Of a DNA stretch of 64,000 nucleotides, positions 9,103-17,730 are shown in pieces; positions within the stretch are counted from its first letter, which is position 1, and each line of letters starts with the position of its first letter. The DNA comes from Bacteroidota bacterium. Lineage in GTDB: Bacteria; Bacteroidota; Ignavibacteria; Ignavibacteriales; Melioribacteraceae. A program made the position numbers and the translations under genes. The DNA is taken from the NCBI GenBank assembly GCA_018818065.1, contig JAHISV010000002.1:1-64000 (forward strand), written 5' to 3'. The notes under the pieces are model-generated. The model did no database searches. It worked only from the letters and a program-made list of their open reading frames with translations, and had not been told where the DNA came from.

Positions 9103-10137
9103 ATGAGAGCAATATTTCTTTATATCTTCCTGATTAACTCAATAATTAACATTCAGGTTATTGCGCAATCTGAGCAAATAGAGTTATTTGTCGCATCATG
9201 GAATGTTGAGAATCTCTTCGATACTCTGGATGATACAACAAAAGTTGACGAGGAATTTTTACCGAACGCTGAACGTGAATGGGACTATCCCAAAATGGAG
9301 CGGAAGGTGATGAATCTGGCTAAAGTCTTAAAGACAATGAATGACGGCAAGGCTCCGGACGTTTTTGGTCTGCAGGAAGTTGAGAATATTGTAGTCTGTA
9401 AATATATTGCGTATGAATTCGATACCAGGGATTATATCGTTTGTCATCGCCAATCGCCGGATGAAAGAGGAATTGATAATGCCTTGATTTATGACAGAAA
9501 TATACTTGACATTGTTTCTATTAATGCAATTCCGGTAGTATTGCCAGATGAATCTAAAACAAGGGATATATTGTACGTAAGGTTGAGTTATAAAGCCACC
9601 GGGGATACAATCCATTTTTTTGTTAATCATTGGCCTTCGAGGCGTGGTGGACAATTAGAATCGGAGCCAAACAGGATAGCAGCAGCTAATATGCTTAAGT
9701 TAGAGACTGAAAAAATACTGAGTCATAATCCCAAGGCTGAAATTATAATTATGGGTGATTTTAATGATGAACCAGCCGATAAATCAATAAGCGAGGTTCT
9801 GGGCGCAGTTCAAATGGCGGACTCATGTTCGGAATCTAATAAGGAAGCTTTTACCAATCTGGCTTACAATAGTTTTATAAATGGCGACGGGACATATTTA
9901 TTCAGGAACGATTGGAATATGCTTGATCAAATGATAATTTCTCCCGCACTTTACGATAATGAAGCCTTCTCATATGAGAAAGGATCATTTCATATAGTTA
10001 AACCCGAATTTATGATTACGGCGGAAGGAAAGTACAAAGGTTCGCCAAAACCTACTTATGGAGGCAGGGCTTATATAGGTGGTTATAGCGATCATTTCCC
10101 AGTGGCTGCAAAGTTTATATGTTTGAGTAAAAAATAG
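9103..10137 (+). CDS. Secreted endonuclease/exonuclease/phosphatase (EEP) family protein
   Basis: The EEP fold includes phosphodiesterases that cut DNA, RNA, phosphoinositides or sphingomyelin; the substrate here cannot be assigned. The conserved motifs are present: ASWNVENLF (metal-site Asn), FGLQEVEN (catalytic Glu), HWPSRRGG, IIMGDFNDEP (Asp/Asn) and the terminal GGYSDHFPV (catalytic Asp-His). ATG 9103 gives a typical signal peptide (MRAIFLYIFLINSIINIQVIAQ), so the 344-residue protein is exported; the frame continues upstream to 9037, but that would add a charged non-signal extension. It is a single-gene unit divergent from polA. No lipobox was seen. Confidence 0.88.
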   Translation: MRAIFLYIFLINSIINIQVIAQSEQIELFVASWNVENLFDTLDDTTKVDEEFLPNAEREWDYPKMERKVMNLAKVLKTMNDGKAPDVFGLQEVENIVVCKYIAYEFDTRDYIVCHRQSPDERGIDNALIYDRNILDIVSINAIPVVLPDESKTRDILYVRLSYKATGDTIHFFVNHWPSRRGGQLESEPNRIAAANMLKLETEKILSHNPKAEIIIMGDFNDEPADKSISEVLGAVQMADSCSESNKEAFTNLAYNSFINGDGTYLFRNDWNMLDQMIISPALYDNEAFSYEKGSFHIVKPEFMITAEGKYKGSPKPTYGGRAYIGGYSDHFPVAAKFICLSKK

Positions 10138-10265
10138 TGTTAAAAAACTGCAATTTAGCATTCGGATTCAGCATAAATATTGTGCTTGCATTTTGCATGA
10201 CAGAAGGTAAAAATTTTGGACTTTTTTATAAAGACAATGCTTCATTAATTTAGTATTATTAGGAA

Positions 10266-10299
10266 AACATATAATGATATGACGATAATATTATATGTT
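10266..10299. repeat. Perfect 10-bp inverted repeat
   Basis: AACATATAAT (10266-10275) is repeated in reverse complement as ATTATATGTT (10290-10299) around a 14-base spacer. There is no T-run directly after it, and it lies about 130 bases after the upstream stop codon, so a terminator is unlikely. A protein-binding site or an RNA hairpin in the leader are the alternatives. Confidence 0.45.
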
Positions 10300-10435
10300 A
10301 TTTATCCCAAAAATAATTTGCAGTTTAACAAAGAATTTGTTTGGATATTACGAAAATATTTAGCTATAGTAAATTATATTGCCGGGCAAATTTACCCAGT
10401 AATAACAGCTTCAGACTTTGCAAACAAATTATTTA

Positions 10436-10464
10436 TTGACTTTTTTGGGGTAAATCCTTAATGT
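10436..10464 (+). promoter_or_regulatory. Candidate promoter for exbB-exbD-exbD
   Basis: TTGACT and TAATGT are separated by 17 bases, a good fit to a housekeeping sigma-70 style promoter. A GGGTAAAT half-site (10448-10455) lies inside the spacer, where a bound repressor would block polymerase. Sigma specificity in this phylum may differ from E. coli, so the call is tentative. Confidence 0.35.
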
Positions 10465-10540
10465 TATTCCATTGGTTTTTTTGTAATTAACAATAAATAT
10501 GAACACATCAATAAATAAATAACTATGGAGGTTATCTCTT

Positions 10541-11227
10541 ATGGAATTATCAGAAGTATTAGGATTTATGTCCTACATGTTTGCGCAAGCTGAAGACGCT
10601 GGTGTTATTACTTATCTACAAGAAAAATTTGTTGCAGGTGGCGGATTCATGTATCCTATTCTTGCTTGTTTGATAATTGGTCTGGCTTTCTCATTTGAAA
10701 GATTCTGGACTTTGACAAGAGCTAGTATGAATACAAAAAAATTCATCATCACTGTTAAAGATGCACTAACAAAAGGCGGCGTTGACGAAGCAATAAAAGT
10801 TTGTGAAAACACAAGAGGTTCCATAGCGTCAGTATTCCATGCTGGTTTATTAAGAGCAGATGAAGGTTTAGATGCTGCTGAAAAAGCTATCATGACTTAT
10901 GGTAGTATTGAAATGGGATTCCTGGAAAGAGGTTTAATCTGGATTTCAACATTTATTACTATTGCACCGATGCTTGGTTTTACTGGTACAGTACAGGGTA
11001 TGATTCAAGCATTTGACTCTATTGCTGCTTCTGCTCAAATGTCTCCATCAGTTGTTGCTGCTCCTATTGGTGTTGCGTTATTAACAACTTTATTTGGTCT
11101 GGTTACAGCTATCATTCTTCAGTTCTTCTACAATTATTTTGTTGCTAGAATTGATAAGTTAGTTTCTGATATGGAAGAAAGTTCAATCGAATTGATTGAT
11201 GCTCTATATGAAATGAAAAAAAAATAA
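10541..11227 (+). CDS. exbB: ExbB/TolQ/MotA proton channel family protein
   Basis: ExbB forms the inner-membrane proton channel that, with ExbD, energises TonB- or Tol-dependent outer-membrane work. The 228-residue protein has the three expected helices: near 35-50 (MYPILACLIIGLAFSFERFW) and the conserved pair WISTFITIAPMLGFTGTVQGMIQAF and VVAAPIGVALLTTLFGLVTAII, which is the family's defining channel region. GGAGG stands 9 bases before the ATG. Two ExbD genes follow in the same direction. TolQ cannot be excluded from sequence alone, but the two different ExbD partners and the absence of tolB/pal nearby favour the ExbB label. Confidence 0.92.
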   Translation: MELSEVLGFMSYMFAQAEDAGVITYLQEKFVAGGGFMYPILACLIIGLAFSFERFWTLTRASMNTKKFIITVKDALTKGGVDEAIKVCENTRGSIASVFHAGLLRADEGLDAAEKAIMTYGSIEMGFLERGLIWISTFITIAPMLGFTGTVQGMIQAFDSIAASAQMSPSVVAAPIGVALLTTLFGLVTAIILQFFYNYFVARIDKLVSDMEESSIELIDALYEMKKK

Positions 11228-11254
11228 GACCATAATTAAATTGAGAGACTAAAA

Positions 11255-11788
11255 ATGGCTTTGATGAAAAAGAAAAAGGAGAGAGAGACCAAGATACCTG
11301 ACGCAGGTATGTCGGATATCGTATTTCTACTTCTACTCTTCTTTTTGGTATCAACCACTATTGATGTTGATACAGGTATTGGTTTGACATTACCCGAGTA
11401 CCAGGAAAATATTGAGAATACTGTACCTCTCTCAGCAGACAGATTGGCTGCTTTACTGGTTAACGAGAACGGTGATGTTCTGCTAAATAAAAAAGTTATC
11501 GCGATTCCTCAAATTAAAGAAACACTTAAGCTGAGAATTCGTGAAAAGATCGATTTACCAAAAAATAAAAAATTAGTTGTATCGGTTAAAACAGATAGAA
11601 AAACAAATTACAACTTGTATATTCAGGCACTAGATCAGGTTAAAGGTGCGTATTTTGAAACCAGGGAAGAATATGCTATGTCAACGTATGGTGCTGAACT
11701 GAATGATCTTGATGCAGATGTTCAGGATGACATTAGAAAAAATAAAATCCCTATGATTATTTCAATTGCCGAACCTGAAAAAATTTAG
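11255..11788 (+). CDS. exbD: ExbD/TolR family biopolymer transport protein (first copy)
   Basis: ExbD is a single-helix inner-membrane partner of ExbB that carries the proton-relaying aspartate. The family motif IPDAGMSDIVFLLLLFFLVST is recognisable, with the essential Asp in MSDIVFLLL, followed by a periplasmic domain of about 120 residues. At 177 residues it is longer than the typical 135-140, the extra length lying in the periplasmic part. It begins 28 bases after exbB and is followed after 19 bases by a second, different ExbD. Two unlike ExbD copies behind one ExbB is a common arrangement in Bacteroidota and relatives. Confidence 0.9.
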   Translation: MALMKKKKERETKIPDAGMSDIVFLLLLFFLVSTTIDVDTGIGLTLPEYQENIENTVPLSADRLAALLVNENGDVLLNKKVIAIPQIKETLKLRIREKIDLPKNKKLVVSVKTDRKTNYNLYIQALDQVKGAYFETREEYAMSTYGAELNDLDADVQDDIRKNKIPMIISIAEPEKI

Positions 11789-11807
11789 TTAATAACAGGA
11801 AAATAGA

Positions 11808-12221
11808 ATGAAATTTGAAAAGAAAAGAGCGGCGTCAAAGCAGGAGATTCCAACATCTTCAATGCCTGATATTATCTTTATGCTACTCTTATTCTTTATG
11901 GTTGCTACTACCATGAAAGAGTTTGATGTATTGGTTACATATAAACTCCCGGAAGCTGAAGCAATTGAAAAAATTGAGAATAAGAGATTAGTATCTTATG
12001 TCTGGGTTGGCAATGACGAAAGAATTCAGATAAATGATAATCTTGTTGATATGAAGGAAATTGGCGAAATTATGTATGCAAGACGTGTTGCCATTCCTAA
12101 TGTCATTGTTTCTTTTAGGGTTGATAAAGGCTCAGATATGGGTATTGTATTAGATATTCAGCAGGAATTGAGAAAAGTTGACGCTAGACGTATAAACTAC
12201 TCTACATTGTTGAAACAGTAG
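11808..12221 (+). CDS. exbD: ExbD/TolR family biopolymer transport protein (second copy)
   Basis: This second ExbD has 137 residues, the usual family length. The N-terminal motif IPTSSMPDIIFMLLLFFMVATTM contains the membrane aspartate within the predicted helix, and the periplasmic part ends in VDARRINYSTLLKQ. It is clearly diverged from the preceding ExbD outside the helix, so the two are likely to have separate roles or to form a mixed complex. A strong rho-independent terminator begins 20 bases after its stop, closing the transcription unit. Confidence 0.9.
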   Translation: MKFEKKRAASKQEIPTSSMPDIIFMLLLFFMVATTMKEFDVLVTYKLPEAEAIEKIENKRLVSYVWVGNDERIQINDNLVDMKEIGEIMYARRVAIPNVIVSFRVDKGSDMGIVLDIQQELRKVDARRINYSTLLKQ

Positions 12222-12241
12222 ATAGTTAATTGTTTTGTTAC

Positions 12242-12278
12242 AGGCAGGTTATAGATATTATGGCCTGCCTTTTTTTTT
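12242..12278 (+). terminator. Rho-independent terminator after exbB-exbD-exbD
   Basis: AGGCAGG (12242-12248) pairs with CCTGCCT (12264-12270) around a 15-base loop and runs straight into nine T residues. It separates the ExbBD unit from the yqeY gene. Confidence 0.9.
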
Positions 12279-12287
12279 GAGGTTGAA

Positions 12288-12734
12288 ATGAGTTTAAAAG
12301 AACAAATTATTGAAGATCTGAAGACAGCTATGAAGTCTGGTGACAAAGTCAGACTACAAGTAGTCAGATCTATTCGTGCTCTACTATTAGAATACGAAAA
12401 AAGTGGTAAAACGGAAGAAATGACTCCCGAAATGGAACTAGGATTGCTTACTACTGCTGCAAAAAAAAGAAAAGAGAGTATTGAGCAATTCAGAAAAGGT
12501 GATCGTAATGATTTAGCTGAGTCTGAAGAAGCAGAGTTGAAAATAATTCAAGAATATCTTCCTAAACAATTATCCGAGGAAGAAATAAAACTTGAAGTGC
12601 AAAGAATTGCCGTTGAGGTTGGCGCATCAACAAAGCAGGATTTTGCTAAATTGATGCCCGCTGCCATGCAAGCCTTAAAAGGCAAGGCTGATGGAAAAGT
12701 TGTAAAAGAAATCGTCACTTCAATTTTAGGTTGA
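12288..12734 (+). CDS. yqeY: GatB/YqeY domain-containing protein
   Basis: YqeY-family proteins are related to the tRNA-binding tail domain of the amidotransferase subunit GatB; their own function is not firmly known. The 148-residue length and the motifs DLKTAMKSGDKVRLQVVRSIRA, YLPKQLSEEEI, KLMPAAMQALKGKADGKVV are characteristic of the family. The gene begins right after a terminator yet has GAGG upstream of its ATG, so it may have its own promoter or be reached by read-through. The cvpA-family gene follows after three bases. Confidence 0.92.
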   Translation: MSLKEQIIEDLKTAMKSGDKVRLQVVRSIRALLLEYEKSGKTEEMTPEMELGLLTTAAKKRKESIEQFRKGDRNDLAESEEAELKIIQEYLPKQLSEEEIKLEVQRIAVEVGASTKQDFAKLMPAAMQALKGKADGKVVKEIVTSILG

Positions 12735-12737
12735 TAG

Positions 12738-13325
12738 TTGAGTTATTTCGATTACTTTATAATTCTTATTCTCATCGTTGGTTTTATATTGGGCTTTAAG
12801 GATGGCCTGGTACGAAAAATTATTGGACTTTTGGGTGTAATTGTTGGATTGGCATTATCAATTCAGTACTCAGAGGTTGCCGGTAGTTATATTGCTCCTG
12901 TTTTCAATGATGAAGTTTACCTTTCAGAGATTATTGCCGGAATTCTAATTTTTGTACTAACTATTTTTACAACTTCCGTTATTAAGAGAATTGTACATCC
13001 GCTTGACAAGGTCAATAGGTTTTTGAATCAATTTATGGGTGGACTAACAGGGGCTCTACAGATGCTCTTCTTCATCAGCGCATTTTTACTCTTTCTCGAT
13101 ATTTTTAACATACCTTCTCAATCCACTAAGAGTGCTTCTCTGCTATATGGAGATGTATACTCCCTAATACCAAAAACAATTGATTTTATAGCAGGAGAGA
13201 AGGTTGAATCGCAAATGTATATACAAAATTATATTGAAGCAAAAGATACATCCTCATTTACTGAAGAACCTGATTCGATGCTAATAATTGAAGGTGAAAA
13301 TGATATCCCAGACAGTCTTAGATAA
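12738..13325 (+). CDS. CvpA family membrane protein
   Basis: CvpA-family proteins are small inner-membrane proteins first linked to colicin V production; their general function is unclear. The 195-residue protein starts MSYFDYFIILILIVGFILGFKDGLVRKIIGLLG, matching the family's N-terminal helix and GFxxGxxRG-like turn, and has four predicted membrane helices. The start is TTG, three bases after the yqeY stop. In many bacteria a CvpA gene sits next to mutS2, exactly as here, and the downstream mutS2 overlaps its 3' end by about 26 bases. Confidence 0.85.
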   Translation: MSYFDYFIILILIVGFILGFKDGLVRKIIGLLGVIVGLALSIQYSEVAGSYIAPVFNDEVYLSEIIAGILIFVLTIFTTSVIKRIVHPLDKVNRFLNQFMGGLTGALQMLFFISAFLLFLDIFNIPSQSTKSASLLYGDVYSLIPKTIDFIAGEKVESQMYIQNYIEAKDTSSFTEEPDSMLIIEGENDIPDSLR

Positions 13326-15649
13326 GCTAGAATACTCTAAAATTTTAGAATACATTTCTCGGTACACTTCCACGGAAAACGGTAAAAAATTAATCCTCTC
13401 GCATCTGCCGCTTTTGGATAGAAAGGAAATAATTAAGCAGGGTGCATATGTAACCGAAGCTAAGGAAATTTTAATCAAATATGATATTCCACCTATAAAT
13501 TATATTCCCGACTTAAATGATAGACTGGCAAAAAGTTCTATTTCCGGTGTCATTCTTGACCAAAAATCTATCCACGAAATTCTAAACCTCGCTGTCACTT
13601 CAAGAAGATTATTCCAGTTTCTTACTAATAATGATGATGATTATTCCCTAAAGAGAGAATTAGGATCCGATTTGTTTGTTGATAAAGTTTTTGAAAAACA
13701 TATAGCTTCTGTTTTTGATGAAAAAGGGGATATCAGGGATAATGCAACCCGTGAATTGGCAACGATTCGTAGAGATATTAGGGATAAAAATGATCAGTTA
13801 AGAAAGGTTGTTGGCAAAATTCTAAAAAAAATGAGTGAGTTACTACTCGTTCAGGAAGACTATATTACTCAGAGGGAAGGCAGAATTGTAATTCCTGTAA
13901 AAGCCGAACACAAAAGAAAGGTTAAAGGGTTTATTCATTCGGAATCAGCTACAGGTCAAACCGTGTATATTGAACCGGAAGAAACACTTGAGCTAAATAA
14001 TGAGATTCTTTCACTCTCATTTGCTGAAAAGCGTGAAATAGACAAAATTCTAAAAGGATTGACTGAGAAAATTGGAGAGGTTAGTCCACAGCTAAGGAAC
14101 TCTTTAAGAAAAATTTCCGAAATTGATACTGTATTCGCCAAAGCAAAATATAGCACTGAAATTATTGGTTCTTTTCCGGATATGGATGAGAAAAAACCTT
14201 TCAGTATTATGGATGGGCGACATCCAATTCTAATTAAAAAATTAGGAAGAGGAAAAACCGTTCCTCTTAACCTGGAAATACGAACCGATAACGTTGTTCT
14301 TATTACCGGTCCAAATGCCGGCGGTAAAACAGTTGTATTAAAAACTACAGGGCTTTTTATTCTTATGGTCATGTCTGGAATTCACATTCCGGCCAACCCC
14401 GATTCTAATTTTCATTTTTTTTTCAAAAGTGCTTGTTGATGTTGGTGATTATCAATCAATAGAAGATGATCTTAGTACATTCAGCTCCCACCTATCCAAC
14501 ATTATGAATATACTTTCAGTTGCTGACACAGAGACTATGGTTTTGCTTGATGAAATTGGAACAGGAACTGACCCGGAAGAGGGATCAGCTATTGCAACAG
14601 CTATTTTAATCAAACTTCACGGACTTGGCGCAAAAGTTCTGGCAACAACTCATCATGGTAATTTAAAATTAACTGCAAATTCACTGGAAGGTTTTCAAAA
14701 TGCATCCATGGAATTCGATACGGAAAAATTACTTCCGACTTATGCCTTCAATCAGGGTTTACCAGGAAGCAGTTATGCTTTTGAAGTAGCAGAAAGAATA
14801 GGGTTTAAGAAAGATTTTACAGATTTGGCAAAACAATATCTGGATACTGATAAATCTAAGATTGAGGAGTTGCTCGTTGATCTTGAGACAAAAGCTCATG
14901 CTCTTCAACAAAAAAAGGACAAACTGGAAATTGAGAATTCCAGGCTTATAGGATTAACAAGACTTTATGAAGAAAAGAATAAGAAACTTGAGGAATCAAA
15001 AAGAAAGATACTCGAGGAGACTAAATTAAAGGCGGATGGATATTTAAAAGATATTAATAAAACAGTCGAAAGTACTATTAAAGAAATAAAAGAATCGAAT
15101 GCTCAAAAAGAGGTTGTAAAAGAAGCTAGACAAAAGCTTGACAGCTTGAAAATTGTCCATAAGGAAATGGAAGAAGCTATTGAAAAGGAAATGGATCACA
15201 CAATTTATGAACCTAAGGTTGGAGATTTTGTATCTATTCTTAATACTGCCACAAGTGGTTATATAATTGAATTAGATCCTAACAGAAAGAAAGCGGTTAT
15301 AAGCTCGGGAACAATTAAATTACAAGTGAAACTTAATAATCTCATTCCTTCAAAAGTAGTGAAGATTGACACGAATGAAAGTTTACATTATTTTACTCCC
15401 ACTATTGAATCACTACGACTTGATGTAAGAGGCAGAAAACCTGAAGAAGCGGAGTATGAAATTATCAGATTTATTGATGATTCTTACTCTTCTAATACAG
15501 AAAGAGTGGAAATATTACACGGAAAGGGAACCGGAGCACTAAAACAAACTGTTCAGCAGATACTTAAACGCCATGAAAATGTAAAAGATTACTATTTTGC
15601 ACAGATCGAATATGGCGGTGATGGGATAACTATTGTCGAATTAAAATAA
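13300..15649 (+). pseudogene. mutS2: Endonuclease MutS2, split by a one-base frameshift in a T9 run
   Basis: MutS2 is a mismatch-independent MutS relative implicated in recombination control and, in Bacillus, in rescuing collided ribosomes. The first reading frame ends at 14439 and the remainder runs in another frame from about 14424 to 15649. Dropping one T from the nine-T run at 14415-14423 restores FFSKVLVDVGDYQSIEDDLSTFSSH across the junction, exactly where family members have a conserved block. The joined protein would be about 782 residues, the normal length. Walker A GPNAGGKT (about residue 337), Walker B LLDEIGTGTDPEEG and the C-terminal Smr domain (LDVRGRKPEEAE, HGKGTGALKQ) are intact. 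ATG 13300 is preferred over TTG 13288. A sequencing error is the simplest explanation; real inactivation or transcript slippage are alternatives. Confidence 0.9.
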
Positions 15650-15655
15650 ATTCCT

Positions 15656-17152
15656 GTGTTTAAAAAAATACTTATTGCAAATCGTGGCGAAATAACTGTA
15701 CGGATTATCCAGGCTTGCCGAGAGTTGGAAATTCGAACCGCAACAATTTATTCTGAAGCTGATTCAAAATCACTTCATGTTAGGTTATCTGACGAAGCAT
15801 ATTGCGTTGGACCTCCTGAGGCATCAAAGTCATATCTTAATATCCCCAAGATAATAAGCATAGCAAAAGAGATTGGTGCGGATGCCATCCACCCTGGTTA
15901 TGGATTCTTATCAGAGAATGCGGACTTTATCAGGGCATGTGATAAAGCCGGGATTACATTTATTGGACCATCTGCTGAAACAGTAGAGCTAATGGGCAAT
16001 AAAACCGCAGCACGTGACCTTATGAGCAAAAATGGAGTGCCGATAACGCCCGGAAATACAGCTCCCGTAAAAGATTTATCGGATGCTAAAAATATTGTCT
16101 CTGATATTGGTTTGCCTATTATTATAAAAGCAGCGGCAGGCGGCGGTGGTAAGGGAATGAGAATTGTCAGAGAAAATAATGAACTGGAGGAAGCTTTGTC
16201 ATTAGCTCAGAATGAAGCAGGCAAAGCTTTTAACAATCCATCCGTATTTATTGAAAAGTACATTGAGGCACCAAAACATATTGAGGTACAAATCTTTGGC
16301 GACAAATATGGCAACTATGTTCATATGTTTGAAAGAGAATGCTCTGTTCAAAGAAGACACCAAAAGGTTCTTGAGGAGGCTCCTTCTCTTGCAATTACAA
16401 GTGAAACAAGAGAAAAGATTACTAAAACGGCCATAGAAGCCGCCAGAGCATGTAACTATTATAATGCCGGTACTATTGAGTTTCTACTTGACGAAGATGG
16501 CAGTTTTTATTTTATGGAAATGAATACCCGGTTACAGGTTGAACATCCGGTTACTGAACTGATTACTGGGATTGATCTTGTTAAGGAACAGATAAATGTT
16601 GCGGCTGGTAATAAATTATCTGTTGAACAAGCCGACATATCATTCCGTGGTCATGCCATTGAGTGCAGAATTTACGCTGAAGATATTGATAATAATTTTA
16701 CTCCTTCAACAGGAAAAATCTACCATCATAAATTGCCATCCGGCCCCGGAATAAGAGTAGACAGAGGAATTGATGTTCTTACAGATGTACCAATATATTA
16801 TGATCCTATTCTAGCCAAAGTAATTACATACGGGGTAGATAGAAAAGAAGCCATTGCGCGTATGAAAAGGGCGTTGGGAGAATATAAAATAGTTGGTGTT
16901 AAGACTAACATAGATGGGTTCCGATGGATATTTGATCAGGAGAGTTTTCTCTCCGGTAAATATTCCACAAACTTTCTTACAAAAGAATTTATTCCCTTAA
17001 TACCGGATAAATGGAAAAATCCTCCTGATGAAGAATACTTATCGGCTGTTTATTTATTATCGGCATATTTAAAAAATTCCGAGAGCAAACTTAAACCTTC
17101 ACAAAATAATAACTCTTCTCACAACAGATGGAGCGACCAAAATAATGACTGA
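15656..17152 (+). CDS. accC: Biotin carboxylase subunit of an acyl-CoA carboxylase
   Basis: This enzyme uses ATP and bicarbonate to carboxylate biotin on its carrier protein. It shows the AccC N-terminal signature KILIANRGEITVRIIQA, GYGFLSENADF, the glycine-rich ATP loop KAAAGGGGKGMRIV, the catalytic MEMNTRLQVEHPVTE and the C-terminal RMKRALGEY. The start is GTG six bases after the mutS2 stop. At 498 residues it is a free-standing subunit rather than part of a fused carboxylase, about 50 longer than E. coli AccC. The biotin carrier overlaps its 3' end by 8 bases. No carboxyltransferase gene is near, so whether it serves acetyl-CoA, propionyl-CoA or another acceptor cannot be told. Confidence 0.93.
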   Translation: MFKKILIANRGEITVRIIQACRELEIRTATIYSEADSKSLHVRLSDEAYCVGPPEASKSYLNIPKIISIAKEIGADAIHPGYGFLSENADFIRACDKAGITFIGPSAETVELMGNKTAARDLMSKNGVPITPGNTAPVKDLSDAKNIVSDIGLPIIIKAAAGGGGKGMRIVRENNELEEALSLAQNEAGKAFNNPSVFIEKYIEAPKHIEVQIFGDKYGNYVHMFERECSVQRRHQKVLEEAPSLAITSETREKITKTAIEAARACNYYNAGTIEFLLDEDGSFYFMEMNTRLQVEHPVTELITGIDLVKEQINVAAGNKLSVEQADISFRGHAIECRIYAEDIDNNFTPSTGKIYHHKLPSGPGIRVDRGIDVLTDVPIYYDPILAKVITYGVDRKEAIARMKRALGEYKIVGVKTNIDGFRWIFDQESFLSGKYSTNFLTKEFIPLIPDKWKNPPDEEYLSAVYLLSAYLKNSESKLKPSQNNNSSHNRWSDQNND

Positions 17153-17651
17153 TTATAATATAACAGTTAATGGTGTTGAGAGAAGTGTGAAAGTAGATAA
17201 TGACAAATATACTATGAACGACATTGTCTATCAACCAAGGATTACTAAACTTAGCGACTATTCATATCTCTTTGAATTGAGAGAAAAATTATTTGAAATA
17301 ACATGTAATAAAATTTCACAGGATAATTTCAGATTAACATTGGATGGGTATTCTTTCGTTGTTGTAACTAAGTCCTCACTTGAGAAAATTGCCGGTAAGT
17401 TATTGGATGCGAAAGCAGATTCAAATAAAGATCTTTCTGTAAAGACCCCAATGCCCGGTCTATTATCAAAAATATTTGTTAAGCCGGGTGATGTTGTAGA
17501 AAAAGGTGCTCCGCTATTTATACTCGAAGCAATGAAAATGGAAAACATTATTAAGTCCAATAATAGTGGACATATTGAAAATGTTTATTTTGAAGAGGGC
17601 GCTTCGTTAGAAAAGGACACAATTGTTTTGACACTTCAGAAAATCATATAA
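17145..17651 (+). CDS. Biotin carboxyl carrier protein (biotinyl-domain protein)
   Basis: The 168-residue protein has a C-terminal biotinyl domain with PMPGLLSKIFVKPGDVVEKG and the biotinylation motif EAMKMEN; Lys131 is the expected biotin attachment site. The N-terminal 90 residues form a beta-rich segment resembling the linker/BT region of propionyl-CoA and methylcrotonyl-CoA carboxylase alpha chains, which suggests the accC-carrier pair arose from a split alpha chain. It is translationally coupled to the biotin carboxylase (8-base overlap). The absence of the alanine/proline-rich linker of classical AccB argues against the standard fatty-acid AccB, though this is not certain. Confidence 0.88.
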   Translation: MTDYNITVNGVERSVKVDNDKYTMNDIVYQPRITKLSDYSYLFELREKLFEITCNKISQDNFRLTLDGYSFVVVTKSSLEKIAGKLLDAKADSNKDLSVKTPMPGLLSKIFVKPGDVVEKGAPLFILEAMKMENIIKSNNSGHIENVYFEEGASLEKDTIVLTLQKII

Positions 17652-17662
17652 AGAGTTTATTA

Positions 17663-17691
17663 TTGCTTTTAATCGCAACAAATTATTATAT
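17663..17691 (+). promoter_or_regulatory. Candidate promoter for the FadL-type porin gene
   Basis: TTGCTT and TTATAT are separated by 17 bases, 40 bases upstream of the GTG start at 17731. The match to sigma-70 consensus is moderate. GAGGAGG lies between it and the start codon. Confidence 0.35.
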
Positions 17692-17730
17692 TCACGAATC
17701 ACTTCACACAAAAATAATTGAGGAGGCTTC

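Larger units (their letters stand above)
10138..10540. other. 403-bp intergenic region upstream of exbB
   Basis: This is the longest gene-free stretch in the window. It holds a 10-bp inverted repeat (10266-10299), three copies of a GGG(C/T)AAAT half-site (10384-10391, 10390-10397 reversed, 10448-10455) and a candidate promoter at 10436-10464. A 60-codon reading frame through the middle (10279-10461) has no Shine-Dalgarno sequence and no recognisable protein character, so I treat the region as regulatory. Confidence 0.5.

Noticed and set aside
10279-10461. A 60-codon open frame in the exbB leader
   Set aside because: It has no Shine-Dalgarno sequence, its protein has no recognisable features, and it overlaps the candidate promoter and operator-like repeats.
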